A stretch of DNA of 64,000 nt from Ochrobactrum vermis (GTDB taxonomy: Bacteria > Pseudomonadota > Alphaproteobacteria > Rhizobiales > Rhizobiaceae), in contig NZ_PCOC01000001.1 in the NCBI RefSeq assembly GCF_002975205.1, positions 682,001 to 746,000 on the forward strand, read 5' to 3'. Shown one piece after another: positions 39,514 to 48,661 of the stretch; the stretch's first letter is position 1, and every line of letters starts with the position of its first letter. Both the position numbers and the translations under genes were made by a program. The notes under the pieces were generated by a model. The model was not told where the DNA came from and searched no databases. It was given only the letters and a program-made list of their open reading frames with translations.

Positions 39514-41109
39514 ATGAGCCTGACAGGAAAGCTGACAGCCATTGCGTTGACGCTGCTGAGCACGTCTGCATTGGCACAGAATACGTCAACACAACCCCCA
39601 GGGGACAAGCCGAACATACTTGTCATCTTCGGGGATGATATTGGTCAAACGAACATAAGCGCCTATTCCGACGGCGTAGTGGGCTATCGTACACCTAATA
39701 TCGATCGAATTGCTAAAGAAGGCTTGCGGTTCACGGATTACTATGCGGAAAACAGTTGTACTGCAGGCCGCTCTACTTTCATCACGGGACAGACAGTGTT
39801 GCGAACCGGGATGTCCAAGGTCGGGGTACCCGGAGCCCCAGTTGGTATTCAAGATCGTGACGTTACCATCGCGCAGGCGCTGAAAGCGCGTGGTTATGCC
39901 ACTGGTCAGTTCGGCAAAAATCATCTGGGCGACCAGGACCGTTTCCTGCCGACTGAACATGGTTTCGAGGAGTTTTTCGGCAATCTTTATCATCTTAATG
40001 CTGAAGAAGAACCGGAACGTCCTTATTGGCCAAAAGATGACCCAGAGTTTCTCAAAAATTACGCGCCTCGTGGTGTTCTTAAGGCTTCAGCTGATGGTCA
40101 GGTTGAAGATACTGGAGCGCTTACCACTAAACGTATGGAAACGATCGATGATGAAACAACCGCGGCGGCGATGGATTATATAAAGAAGCAGGTAGAAGCA
40201 AAAAAACCGTTCTTTACCTGGATGAATACCACGCGCATGCACCTTTTTACCCACGTACGACCTGAGTTTAAAGGGCAGAGCGGTATGCCTGGCAATGACT
40301 ATGCCGACGGTATGATCGAACATGACAATGACGTCGGAAAACTGCTGGGTCTGTTGGACGAACTGAAAATTGCCGACAACACGATCGTCGTCTACACCAC
40401 AGATAATGGACCGAACCAGTTTTCGTGGCCGGATGCCGCGACAACACCATTCCGAAGCGAAAAAGACTCCAACTGGGAAGGAGCATTCCGTGTGCCGGCT
40501 ATAATTCGCTGGCCGGGTAAGATCAAACCCAACACCACGTCAAATGAAATGTTTTCCGGCCTTGACTGGTTTCCCACATTGCTCGCTGCAGCCGGTGATA
40601 CGGATATCAAGGAGCGCCTCTTGAAAGGTACGGATCTTGGCGGAAAGACCTTCAAGGTTCATCTCGACGGATACAACCAGCTACCTTATCTGATTGGTGA
40701 GCAACCCAAAAGCAGTCGTAACGAGTTTTATTATTTCAACGATGATGCAAAGCTCGTTGGCCTGCGCTTTGGCGATTGGAAAGCTGTCTTCTGTGAAATG
40801 AGGAAGCCGGGTGGTTTTGATGTATGGCAGGATCCGTTCACTTGCCTGCGCGTGCCTAAGATCTTTAACCTGCGTATGGATCCTTTCGAAAGGGCAGACA
40901 TCGTTTCCGATCAATACAACGATTGGCGAACCAAGAATGCCTACCTATTTGCTCAGGCCACGATGAAGGCTGCCACATTCCTTGAAACCTTCGTGGCATA
41001 CCCACCGAGCCAGCGCCCGGCAAGCTTCTCGATCGATCAGGTCGAAGAATCCGTCCATAAGCAGATTGATGCGATACTGGACAAAGCCGCAAGCGCACCA
41101 GCCCAGTAA
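39514..41109 (+). CDS. Sec-exported sulfatase
   Basis: This 531-residue arylsulfatase-type enzyme hydrolyses sulfate esters in the periplasm. ATG 39514 follows a GGGAGA site and opens a Sec signal peptide cleaved after Ala21. The metal site is at Asp41-Asp42 (FGDDIG). The active-site motif SCTAGR has Cys82, the residue converted to formylglycine, and Arg86. FGKNHLGD and TTDNGP hold further metal and sulfate ligands. The motif is CxAxR rather than the more usual CxPxR. The natural ester is unknown; it is not choline-sulfatase-like. It lies upstream of the SpeE-like fusion. Confidence 0.88.
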   Translation: MSLTGKLTAIALTLLSTSALAQNTSTQPPGDKPNILVIFGDDIGQTNISAYSDGVVGYRTPNIDRIAKEGLRFTDYYAENSCTAGRSTFITGQTVLRTGMSKVGVPGAPVGIQDRDVTIAQALKARGYATGQFGKNHLGDQDRFLPTEHGFEEFFGNLYHLNAEEEPERPYWPKDDPEFLKNYAPRGVLKASADGQVEDTGALTTKRMETIDDETTAAAMDYIKKQVEAKKPFFTWMNTTRMHLFTHVRPEFKGQSGMPGNDYADGMIEHDNDVGKLLGLLDELKIADNTIVVYTTDNGPNQFSWPDAATTPFRSEKDSNWEGAFRVPAIIRWPGKIKPNTTSNEMFSGLDWFPTLLAAAGDTDIKERLLKGTDLGGKTFKVHLDGYNQLPYLIGEQPKSSRNEFYYFNDDAKLVGLRFGDWKAVFCEMRKPGGFDVWQDPFTCLRVPKIFNLRMDPFERADIVSDQYNDWRTKNAYLFAQATMKAATFLETFVAYPPSQRPASFSIDQVEESVHKQIDAILDKAASAPAQ

Positions 41110-41116
41110 GCGGACG

Positions 41117-41144
41117 GGGGGCCGTCTGAAGGCGGCCTCCTTTT
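41117..41144 (+). terminator. Hairpin with T-run between the sulfatase and the SpeE-like fusion
   Basis: Stem GGGGGCC/GGCCTCC (one wobble pair) is followed by TTTT, eight bases after the sulfatase stop. It would reduce read-through into the downstream gene. The next gene starts only 26 bases later and has no clear promoter of its own, so partial read-through is likely. Confidence 0.65.
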
Positions 41145-41169
41145 ATACCTAACTCGACGGGCGATTACT

Positions 41170-43680
41170 ATGGTGCACAGCATATTTCTTAAGGATGCAA
41201 AAATATCGAGTAACGCGACACGTCTTTGGCTTGCAGCGTCTCTTCTGCTGGTTTCAGGTTTCTCGTCACTGATTTTCCAAGTTGTGTGGATCCGGCAGCT
41301 ATCAACAATAATCGGCGTGGACGTATATGCAGTTAGCGCTGGCATATCTGCATTTATGGGCGGATTGGCGGTCGGTAGTCTCATCTTTGGCCGTCTTGCC
41401 GATCATCTGCAAACGCCCTTGCTGCTTTATGGTGGGCTTGAAGCCATGGTGGCAGCATTAGGATTATTAGTCACGATCAGTCTTCCCCATCTTGCCGTAC
41501 CTTTTGCAAAACTAGAAGATGGTAGTACCATATTGGCATGGTCGTTGCTCCTTTTGACCGTTACAGTCCCCGCAGTTTTCATGGGAGGGACACTTCCGGC
41601 AATGCTGTGTTCGATCAAAGAACTCGGCCATCCATCGGCAATGGCCGGTAGGCTTTATGCAGCCAATACGATGGGTGCAATTGCCGGGACGCTTGCCGCT
41701 TCTTTTGTGTTGATACCTTCATTGGGTCTCGCTGGTACTGCTGGGGGAGCCGCTGCTGGCAGTTTTGGAACTGCAATCACAGTCTTCTTTATAAGGGGGG
41801 CTGCGCAGGAAGCGGATGGGAGACATAAAGTACATTCGATGCTCCTTTCAGGTGAAGCCCGCCAGGCAATCATTCTGTACGCGGTCGCTGGAGGAGTTGC
41901 TCTCGGATATGAAGTCGTTTGGACACAGTCAATTGTACAGTTCATGAGTACCCGTGCCTTTGCGTTTTCAGTCGTTCTGGCAACCTACCTAGCTGGTCTG
42001 GCATTGGGCTCGGCAGCCATTTCCCCTTTTATGTCACGCGTAAAGAGACCTTGGAGCGTTCTGGGCTTTTTGATTGGAACGGCAGGAGTGGTAGCCGCAG
42101 TTGAGATCGCGTTGCTTGGACGCTGGATAATCGTCGCGCAGTCGTTCGCTGAATACTGGATACTCGCCGCTACAGAAAACCGACTTGCTGGGATGTCTGC
42201 GCGCTTTGCAGTTGCAGCGTTCACGATGGTGTTTACTCCGACACTACTCCTGGGCGCCGCGTTCCCTGTAGTTGTAATGATTGTTGCGAGAACCGTGCCT
42301 GTTGGTCGCGCAGTTGGGTTGGTTGGAGGCTGGAACACTCTCGGTGGTATTACGGGTTCCTTCTTCACAGGTTTTGTTCTCGTGCCTCAATTCGGGTTTG
42401 TCCGTGCAATCGGTATTCTCGCTCTCATTGCATCGCTGCTTGCAACGATTGCGTTACTGCGTTGTGAAAGGCGGTCACTTCAAGCCATGGTGGCTTCCGG
42501 CTTGCTAGTCGTGATTGCTGGTCTCTGCTTGGCGTTTGTTCCTGCAAACAGGTTTGCCCAGCTTCTACCAGGCATACAAAAGGGTGAACTGGTTTTCTAC
42601 GAGGAAGGATTAGGCGCAACCGTCGCGGTCGTAGAACAGGGAAATAATAGCAGATTTAGGAGGCTTTATATCCAGGGAGTATCTAACACGGGTGATTCAA
42701 TGGCCTCAGAACGCTATATGCGGCTGCAGGCATTGTTACCTCTGATAATTGCCGATACCGAGCCAAAATCAGTATTGATAATAGGTTTTGGCACCGGCAT
42801 TACAGCGGGTGCTACCCTTGCATTTGATAGTCTGGACAAGCGTGTTGTTGCGGAGTTGCTGCCTGGGGTCGTCCGTGCCAGTCGTACTTTCAAAGGCAAT
42901 TATGGAGCGCCTGATGATCCGCGAATTGACCTGCGCTTGCGCGACGGCCGCAGAGAGCTTATCGCCAGTGACAGTCAATATGACCTGATTACGCTCGAGC
43001 CACCACCACCGTCGGCGGCAGGTGTCGCCAATCTTTATTCGACCGATTTTTACAGGCTTGCCTCGAAAAGGTTGACTGGTGGCGGTATTGTTGCGCAGTG
43101 GCTGCCGTTGCCTACACAGAACGTAGAGGACACCCGTGCACTTATAAAAAGCTTCACCGAAGTGTTTCCGTTCGTGCATCTTTGGACGACAGAGCTTCAT
43201 GAGATGATGATGACCGGATCCATGCGCCCCATGCCCCTGGATTATGGCCGGATGACAGCGCGGTTTGAGCAACCTATGGTCAGGAAAGCACTTCAGGATG
43301 TTGGTATCCAATCTGTGGACACGTTGCTCGCCACATGGGTGACTGACAGGAACGGGCTGATGGCCTTTGCAGGTGACGTGCAATCCATAACGGATAATAA
43401 TCCATCTATCGAATATGGTACATGGGTACGGCCCCATACTTTCCAGACTACTCTGACCAGTATTATGCATCATGCCGGGGAACCCGAGATTGTAAATCTA
43501 CCACCGCATGCGCTTGCCAGAGTGCAGCGAGATCGTCAGTATCTCTATACATTTTATCAGGCAGGTCTTGCCTCATACAATAACGATCGGGAAGCATGGC
43601 AAGAGAATGGAGCTTTTGTCATGCAGTATGCCGGTGCAAACCCATATTATAGATGGTTTTTTACTGCTGGTTCCCCTTGA
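41170..43680 (+). CDS. MFS-like membrane / spermidine-synthase-like fusion
   Basis: This 836-residue protein has about 450 residues of hydrophobic helices (12-14 segments) resembling the membrane part of fused spermidine synthases, then a methyltransferase-like fold with the nucleotide motif VLIIGFGTGIT (near residue 534). The catalytic Asp-Pro segment of true aminopropyltransferases is replaced by LEPPPPSAAG (near 611), so polyamine synthesis is doubtful. The fold may bind S-adenosylmethionine or a related ligand next to a membrane channel. Co-localisation with sulfatases is the main clue to its role. Confidence 0.78.
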   Translation: MVHSIFLKDAKISSNATRLWLAASLLLVSGFSSLIFQVVWIRQLSTIIGVDVYAVSAGISAFMGGLAVGSLIFGRLADHLQTPLLLYGGLEAMVAALGLLVTISLPHLAVPFAKLEDGSTILAWSLLLLTVTVPAVFMGGTLPAMLCSIKELGHPSAMAGRLYAANTMGAIAGTLAASFVLIPSLGLAGTAGGAAAGSFGTAITVFFIRGAAQEADGRHKVHSMLLSGEARQAIILYAVAGGVALGYEVVWTQSIVQFMSTRAFAFSVVLATYLAGLALGSAAISPFMSRVKRPWSVLGFLIGTAGVVAAVEIALLGRWIIVAQSFAEYWILAATENRLAGMSARFAVAAFTMVFTPTLLLGAAFPVVVMIVARTVPVGRAVGLVGGWNTLGGITGSFFTGFVLVPQFGFVRAIGILALIASLLATIALLRCERRSLQAMVASGLLVVIAGLCLAFVPANRFAQLLPGIQKGELVFYEEGLGATVAVVEQGNNSRFRRLYIQGVSNTGDSMASERYMRLQALLPLIIADTEPKSVLIIGFGTGITAGATLAFDSLDKRVVAELLPGVVRASRTFKGNYGAPDDPRIDLRLRDGRRELIASDSQYDLITLEPPPPSAAGVANLYSTDFYRLASKRLTGGGIVAQWLPLPTQNVEDTRALIKSFTEVFPFVHLWTTELHEMMMTGSMRPMPLDYGRMTARFEQPMVRKALQDVGIQSVDTLLATWVTDRNGLMAFAGDVQSITDNNPSIEYGTWVRPHTFQTTLTSIMHHAGEPEIVNLPPHALARVQRDRQYLYTFYQAGLASYNNDREAWQENGAFVMQYAGANPYYRWFFTAGSP

Positions 43681-44201
43681 TCCGTTCTGACCAATCTCTA
43701 GGCGCAGGAGTGATCGAGAAACTTTCAGTATGACAAAGGCTTGATGAAGACTTTGTTGTAAGGCGGGATCACCTCAAGACGTGCGCACAGCCCTATGAAA
43801 CAGGCGCGCTATCTAGCTGCAGGTTGGGTATTGGGATTCGCAACGAGTATTCGCCTATTCCTGCCTACTGAACCTTATGCCGTTAACATAGCTGTGGCGC
43901 TGTCGTACTGCGTTCACTGACGCTCGAGCGAATGCGCGCCACTGGCTCTCTCGAGGTAGCGTTAGACACCGCACGCCCGCCTTTGCAGATTTTATTATAT
44001 CTTAAGACGATGCCCCGTCGGGAGTCTCCGCACCTTACATTTCTAATCGGAATAAGTAATTGTAAAATATATATAATTACGGAATTATATATTGGCGAAT
44101 GTACTTATGTAACATGGTGTTACGTCTCATATTTTACCGTAACGTACTTACATTCCCGGTGATCAGAAGCGACATTTCGATATGGATAGCCGGAGGCGAC
44201 A
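43681..44201. promoter_or_regulatory. Upstream region of FGE gene with inverted repeat and motif copy C
   Basis: This is a 521-base gap. The first 400 bases show no convincing gene and become very AT-rich. Near the FGE start lie a perfect inverted repeat GTAACATGGTGTTAC (44109-44123) and motif copy C, TTTTACCGTAACGTACTTAC (44132-44151), 50 bases before the ATG. Copy C matches copy A at 17 of 20 positions and shares GTAACGTACTT with copy B. Confidence 0.6.
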
Positions 44202-45176
44202 ATGGCCGAATGTCTCGAGGAAATGACTAGCGAAGCTGCTCCCGCCGATATGAAGTGGATTGAGGGGGGAAACTTTGTGATGGGATCTGACCACCACTAT
44301 CCAGAGGAAGCTCCAGCGCATCCGGTCAGGGTGGATGGTTTCTGGATTGACGTTGCCCCGGTAACGAATAGACAATTTGCGAATTTCATCAAGGCAACAG
44401 GATATGTAACCGTTGCTGAAACCGTTCCGGATGCGGCTGACTATCCAGGCGCCAGGCCTGAAAATTTGCGCGCTGGTTCGCTGGTATTCCAGCAGCCAAA
44501 AGCCGTAGATGGTCAGGATATATGTCAATGGTGGAAATACAAGCACGGTGCTAGCTGGAAGAAGCCACTGGGAGGTCTGAGCGACGTCAGAGGTAAACTC
44601 GATCACCCCGTGGTGCATGTAGCCTGGTCTGATGCCGCAGCCTACGCTGACTGGGCAGGCTTGGAACTGCCTACCGAAGCAGAATGGGAGTTCGCCGCCC
44701 GCGGTGGAACTGAAGGCTGCGAATATGCCTGGGGAGATGAGCTCATCCCGGATGGCAGACTTATGGCAAACACCTGGCAGGGTATCTTTCCTGTTCAGTC
44801 AACCAAGCCAAAAGGGCAGGAGCGAACCTCACCCGTACGTTCTTTTCCATCCAACGGATATGGGCTTTACGACATGATAGGAAATGTCTGGGAGTGGACA
44901 AGCGACTATTGGTCTACAAGACATCCCCAGCGCGCTGAAAAGTCGTGTTGTATTCCAATGAATCCACACGGTGGCGACCTTTCCGGCAGCTATGATCCCC
45001 AGCTTCCTGAAATAAGGATTCCGCGGAGAGTTGTAAAAGGCGGATCACACCTTTGCGCGCCAAATTACTGCCGCCGGTATCGTCCAGCAGCTCGCCATGC
45101 TCAACCTGAAGATAGTTCTATGAGCCACGTGGGGTTTCGCTGCATCAAAAGAAATCCACTTCGCAGGAGCGTGTGA
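44202..45176 (+). CDS. Formylglycine-generating enzyme (sulfatase maturase)
   Basis: FGE (324 residues) oxidises the active-site cysteine of sulfatases to formylglycine, using oxygen and copper. It has the FGE-sulfatase fold with LPTEAEWEFAARGG (residues 156-169), GNVWEWTSDYW (227-237) and the catalytic cysteine pair Cys285 and Cys290 in GGSHLCAPNYCRRYRPAAR. The cysteine pair separates true FGE from SUMF1-like proteins that lack activity. There is no signal peptide, so it acts in the cytoplasm before export. The ribosome site GGAGG fixes the start. It overlaps the HAD gene by four bases. Confidence 0.92.
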   Translation: MAECLEEMTSEAAPADMKWIEGGNFVMGSDHHYPEEAPAHPVRVDGFWIDVAPVTNRQFANFIKATGYVTVAETVPDAADYPGARPENLRAGSLVFQQPKAVDGQDICQWWKYKHGASWKKPLGGLSDVRGKLDHPVVHVAWSDAAAYADWAGLELPTEAEWEFAARGGTEGCEYAWGDELIPDGRLMANTWQGIFPVQSTKPKGQERTSPVRSFPSNGYGLYDMIGNVWEWTSDYWSTRHPQRAEKSCCIPMNPHGGDLSGSYDPQLPEIRIPRRVVKGGSHLCAPNYCRRYRPAARHAQPEDSSMSHVGFRCIKRNPLRRSV

Positions 45177-46186
45177 TGATAAGGGCACAAATCGCGTTGA
45201 AGCCAATTCATACTGTTTTTTTGACATTGACCGTGCTGGTGATTTGCCTTTGTCAGCCAGTGCTGGCACAGGATCCGCTGCCCTCCTGGAGAGATGGAGC
45301 AACTAAGACTAGCATCATTGAGTTTGTTACGTCGGTCGCGATTGAAGGCAATAAGAACTACGTACAACCAGACGATCGCATCGCTGTGTTTGATAACGAT
45401 GGAACCCTGTGGTCCGAACAGCCATTCTATATCCAACTTGGATTTGCGCTCGACCGGGTTAAGACGCTTGCCGAAAAGAACCCTGACTGGAAGGAGAAGG
45501 AACCCTTTAAAAGTGTCCTCAATAACGACTTTCAGGGGGTGGCTGCTAGTGGTGAGAAGGGGCTCATCGAGTTGGTTATGGCTACCCATGCAGGCATGAC
45601 GACTGACGAATTTAACAGACTCGTCACGAAATGGTTTGCCACTGCACGGCATCCAAAGACAGACAGACTCTATACTGAAATGACCTACCTTCCGATGCAC
45701 GAGCTACTTGAGTATCTGCGTGAGAATGGCTTCAAGACCTTTATTGTCTCCGGAGGTGGGGTGGAGTTTATGCGTCCGGTGACGCAGGCGCTTTACGGCA
45801 TACCTCCTGAGCAAGTCGTCGGTAGTTCGATTGAAACCAAGTATGAAGTCATCGATGAAGTGCCCACCCTGACGCGGTTGCCGAAAATCGACTTCATTGA
45901 TGATGGTGCAGGAAAGCCTGTGGGCATCAACAAGTTCATAGGTCGCCGTCCAATCTTTGTCGCCGGAAACTCTGATGGCGATTATGAAATGTTGAGATGG
46001 GCTACCGCTAAATCACCGAGCTTTGGGATGATCGTCCATCACACGGATGCAGAACGTGAGTTTGCTTATGACCGCAAGTCTGCTTTCGGGAAGTTGGATA
46101 AAGCCTTGGATGAGGCCCAACAGCATAGATGGACTGTAGTCGACATGAAAGACGACTGGGCAGAAGTCTTCTCGCCGAAAAAGTAA
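45173..46186 (+). CDS. Exported HAD-family phosphatase
   Basis: This 337-residue protein has a Sec signal peptide (hydrophobic residues 12-31, cleavage after Ala32) and a HAD core of the phosphoserine-phosphatase type: nucleophile Asp74 and Asp76 in FDNDGTLW, motif II Ser in IVSGGG, and motif III/IV in AGNSDGDYEM. It would act in the periplasm on a phosphomonoester; the substrate is unknown. Translational coupling to FGE suggests a common pathway. Confidence 0.85.
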   Translation: MMIRAQIALKPIHTVFLTLTVLVICLCQPVLAQDPLPSWRDGATKTSIIEFVTSVAIEGNKNYVQPDDRIAVFDNDGTLWSEQPFYIQLGFALDRVKTLAEKNPDWKEKEPFKSVLNNDFQGVAASGEKGLIELVMATHAGMTTDEFNRLVTKWFATARHPKTDRLYTEMTYLPMHELLEYLRENGFKTFIVSGGGVEFMRPVTQALYGIPPEQVVGSSIETKYEVIDEVPTLTRLPKIDFIDDGAGKPVGINKFIGRRPIFVAGNSDGDYEMLRWATAKSPSFGMIVHHTDAEREFAYDRKSAFGKLDKALDEAQQHRWTVVDMKDDWAEVFSPKK

Positions 46187-46292
46187 GGCGTATTGGTGAC
46201 AAATAGAAATACCGCTCGAGGCGATTGTATTACGATGAAGAGTAATAGGGCCTCGTTACCAATAACTTGGTTCTAATGAAGGAAAACCCAAA

Positions 46293-47957
46293 ATGAAAAA
46301 AGATAGCTCAGATCAAACAAAAAGTAACTCCGCAGCAGTGAGTCGCCGCGATCTGCTGCTTGGGGGGAGTTCGCTTGCCGTAACTGCACTGACAGTTGCA
46401 GCTACAACGCGACCGACGTTGGCACAGGCGCAGACATCAGGCAACAGAGAGCCCGCTCAATCGGGCAAGAGGCCAAACATTCTCGTCATTTTTGGTGATG
46501 ATATCGGTATACCTCAGATCAGCGCCTATACCATGGGTCTTATGGGGTATCGCACTCCCAATATCGACCGCATAGCAAAAGAAGGTGCAATCTTTACGGA
46601 TTCTTATGGCCAGCAAAGCTGCACTGCAGGTCGGGCCTCGTTCATTCTTGGGCAAGAGCCATTTCGGACGGGCCTTCTCACTATCGGTATGCCCGGAGAT
46701 CCACACGGAATTCAGGATTGGATGCCAACCATAGCTGATGTGATGAAAGCTCAGGGCTATGCGACAGGTCAATTTGGCAAGAACCATCTTGGCGACCAGG
46801 ACCAACATCTGCCAACAAACCATGGCTTCGATGAGTTCTTTGGAAATCTTTATCATCTGAATGCAGAAGAAGAGCCTGAAGGTTATTTTTATCCAAAGGA
46901 CCCAGATTTCAGAAAGCAGTATGGACCGCGTGGTGTCATCAAGTCTAGTGCTGACGGGAAGATTGAAGATACCGGTGCATTGAATACCAAGCGTATGGAG
47001 ACGGTCGACGAAGAGTTTCTTGTGGCAGCCAAGGATTTTATAGACCGCCAGCATAAAGCGGATAAGCCATTTTTCTGCTGGTTTAACTCAACACGCATGC
47101 ACGTTTTCACGCATCTGAAGAAGGATTCTGTCGGTAAAACTGGTAAAGGCATCCACGCGGACGGGATGCTAGAACACGACGGGCATGTTGGCCAACTGCT
47201 GGATCAACTGGACGAGCTCGGGATCACCGACGATACAATCGTTCTTTATACGACAGATAACGGGGCAGAACTGGCCTTGTGGCCAGACGGTGCACAAACG
47301 ATGTTCAGAGGTGAAAAGGGGACGACCTGGGAGGGCGGTTTCCGAATCCCGATGGTGGTTCGTTGGCCAGGTGTCGTGAAGCCGGGAACGGAGATAAACG
47401 ACATCGTAACCCTCATGGACTGGATGCCAACATTTGCCGCTGCAGCTGGCATTCCGGATATCAAGGAGCAGATGAAGACTGGCTTCAAGTCAGGTTCAAA
47501 AGAATTCAAAGTTCATCTAGACGGGTACGATCTCACGTCTTTGTTAAAAGGTGAAAGTGATACAACCCCTCGAGATGCAATGTACTACTTCGACCAGGGT
47601 GGAAATCTTAACGCCATTCGCTGGAACGATTGGAAGTTAAGTTTTGCAACTATGAGCCACGGCAATATTGCAACAGCTACCCGAGAAGTAACCAACTGGG
47701 CATTAATTGCCAACCTCAGAATGGATCCATATGAAAGGGCAATGGAAGACGGTGGGGGAGCAATCGAATTTCTCGCTCGAAATATGTGGCTTTTGGTGCC
47801 GGTGCAGGGGAAAATCAAGGAATTCTTCACGGATTTTGACAAGTTCCCTTATCAGGAAGGCAGTAGTCTTAACGCCAGCGGTATCAATTATGGCTTGCTG
47901 CGGCAGCGGGCCGCCCTAGATCGGCTGAATCAGCTTGAGAGGCTATCTCCACAGTGA
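46293..47957 (+). CDS. Tat-exported sulfatase
   Basis: This 554-residue paralogue of the first sulfatase shares blocks such as the FGKNHLGDQD and FFGNLYHLNAEEEPE regions. It has a twin-arginine signal (SRRDLLLGGS, Arg18-Arg19), so it is exported folded. The metal site is Asp69-Asp70; the active-site motif SCTAGR contains Cys110 and Arg114. Its different export route from the Sec-type partner is notable. It lies 106 bases after the HAD gene, in the same direction; the gap holds a weak ATTAC/GTAAT inverted pair. Confidence 0.9.
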   Translation: MKKDSSDQTKSNSAAVSRRDLLLGGSSLAVTALTVAATTRPTLAQAQTSGNREPAQSGKRPNILVIFGDDIGIPQISAYTMGLMGYRTPNIDRIAKEGAIFTDSYGQQSCTAGRASFILGQEPFRTGLLTIGMPGDPHGIQDWMPTIADVMKAQGYATGQFGKNHLGDQDQHLPTNHGFDEFFGNLYHLNAEEEPEGYFYPKDPDFRKQYGPRGVIKSSADGKIEDTGALNTKRMETVDEEFLVAAKDFIDRQHKADKPFFCWFNSTRMHVFTHLKKDSVGKTGKGIHADGMLEHDGHVGQLLDQLDELGITDDTIVLYTTDNGAELALWPDGAQTMFRGEKGTTWEGGFRIPMVVRWPGVVKPGTEINDIVTLMDWMPTFAAAAGIPDIKEQMKTGFKSGSKEFKVHLDGYDLTSLLKGESDTTPRDAMYYFDQGGNLNAIRWNDWKLSFATMSHGNIATATREVTNWALIANLRMDPYERAMEDGGGAIEFLARNMWLLVPVQGKIKEFFTDFDKFPYQEGSSLNASGINYGLLRQRAALDRLNQLERLSPQ

Positions 47958-47962
47958 TTTTG

Positions 47963-48001
47963 GGTTGGAGTGGGGAAGCATCAGTGTTCCCCACTCCAAC
48001 C
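47963..48001 (+). terminator. Long hairpin after the Tat sulfatase
   Basis: Two perfect 15-base arms (GGTTGGAGTGGGGAA and its complement) flank a 9-base loop. The stem ends the sulfatase transcription unit; the following T-run is short. Confidence 0.75.
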
Positions 48002-48354
48002 ACTTATTTCTAACGTTGTTGCGCTGTATTGCGATCTGAAATCGACTGCGATGCATGATAAGAACATACAACACTCGTTTTGCCAGATAGTTTGAATATC
48101 CGCGGACGGCTTTCATATGATTTTTCCAACAATGAAATTATCCCTGAGGCATTATTCAATAAATAGGGTAAATATTATTAGAGGGATTTTATAGAATTGG
48201 ATTATAGGTATTTTATAGTAAAAAGAGAAGAGTGTAAGGTAAGTTGTAATTGTATAAATACTATTGAAGTACTGATAAATTATCCGGTGTATTTATATTA
48301 TTTATTGGGGAGCCGTGGTTTGGCAATCGATCTTTGGGGCAGAGGAGGCGAGGT
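48002..48354. other. AT-rich intergenic region
   Basis: About 350 bases, very rich in A and T between 48110 and 48300, with no supported gene. It probably includes the promoter of the small ORF at 48355. Confidence 0.4.
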
Positions 48355-48645
48355 ATGGGAATCTATGAAGAGGATCGAGATTCTTCTTTGCCGAACAGCA
48401 CCTCAAAGCGGGGCATGATCAAACTTATGCTAAAGCTACCAACTGTCCGTGACGACATAAAGCGTTCTCAAGGAGAGCCCCTTCTAAGTTTGGCAGAGGC
48501 CTATCAGATTGCAAGTGACGTCTTGGACAAGTTGAGACTTTCGAGAAACGCAGACAGCGCACTTTTTGCTGAGTATGAGAAGGTCTGTCGCGAGATTGAA
48601 TTCGAAGTCACCGAGTATTGCCTGTCTCGCAGAAATAATTGCTGA
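48355..48645 (+). CDS. Small hypothetical protein
   Basis: This 96-residue protein is predicted to be soluble and largely helical. ATG 48355 follows AGAGGAGGCGAGG and is preferred to the upstream in-frame start at 48334. The C-terminal half (EYEKVCREIEFEV) resembles the pattern EFRSLCRDIEEEA in the small protein at 60809, so the two may belong to one family. Function unknown. It converges with the regulator gene at 48662. Confidence 0.55.
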   Translation: MGIYEEDRDSSLPNSTSKRGMIKLMLKLPTVRDDIKRSQGEPLLSLAEAYQIASDVLDKLRLSRNADSALFAEYEKVCREIEFEVTEYCLSRRNNC

Positions 48646-48661
48646 CCTCAGTACATCTCGT

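Noticed and set aside
39514..41109. Choline sulfatase (BetC), suggested by the nearby betaine/choline-binding gene
   Set aside because: The sequence and the CTAGR motif differ from choline sulfatases, and the binding protein is 20 kb away. The ester remains unknown.
41170..43680. Functional spermidine synthase
   Set aside because: The catalytic loop is replaced by a Glu-Pro-rich segment and the protein has a large membrane domain.
43932..44162. Plus-strand ORF of 76 codons before the FGE gene
   Set aside because: It overlaps the regulatory inverted repeat and shared motif and lacks a ribosome site.
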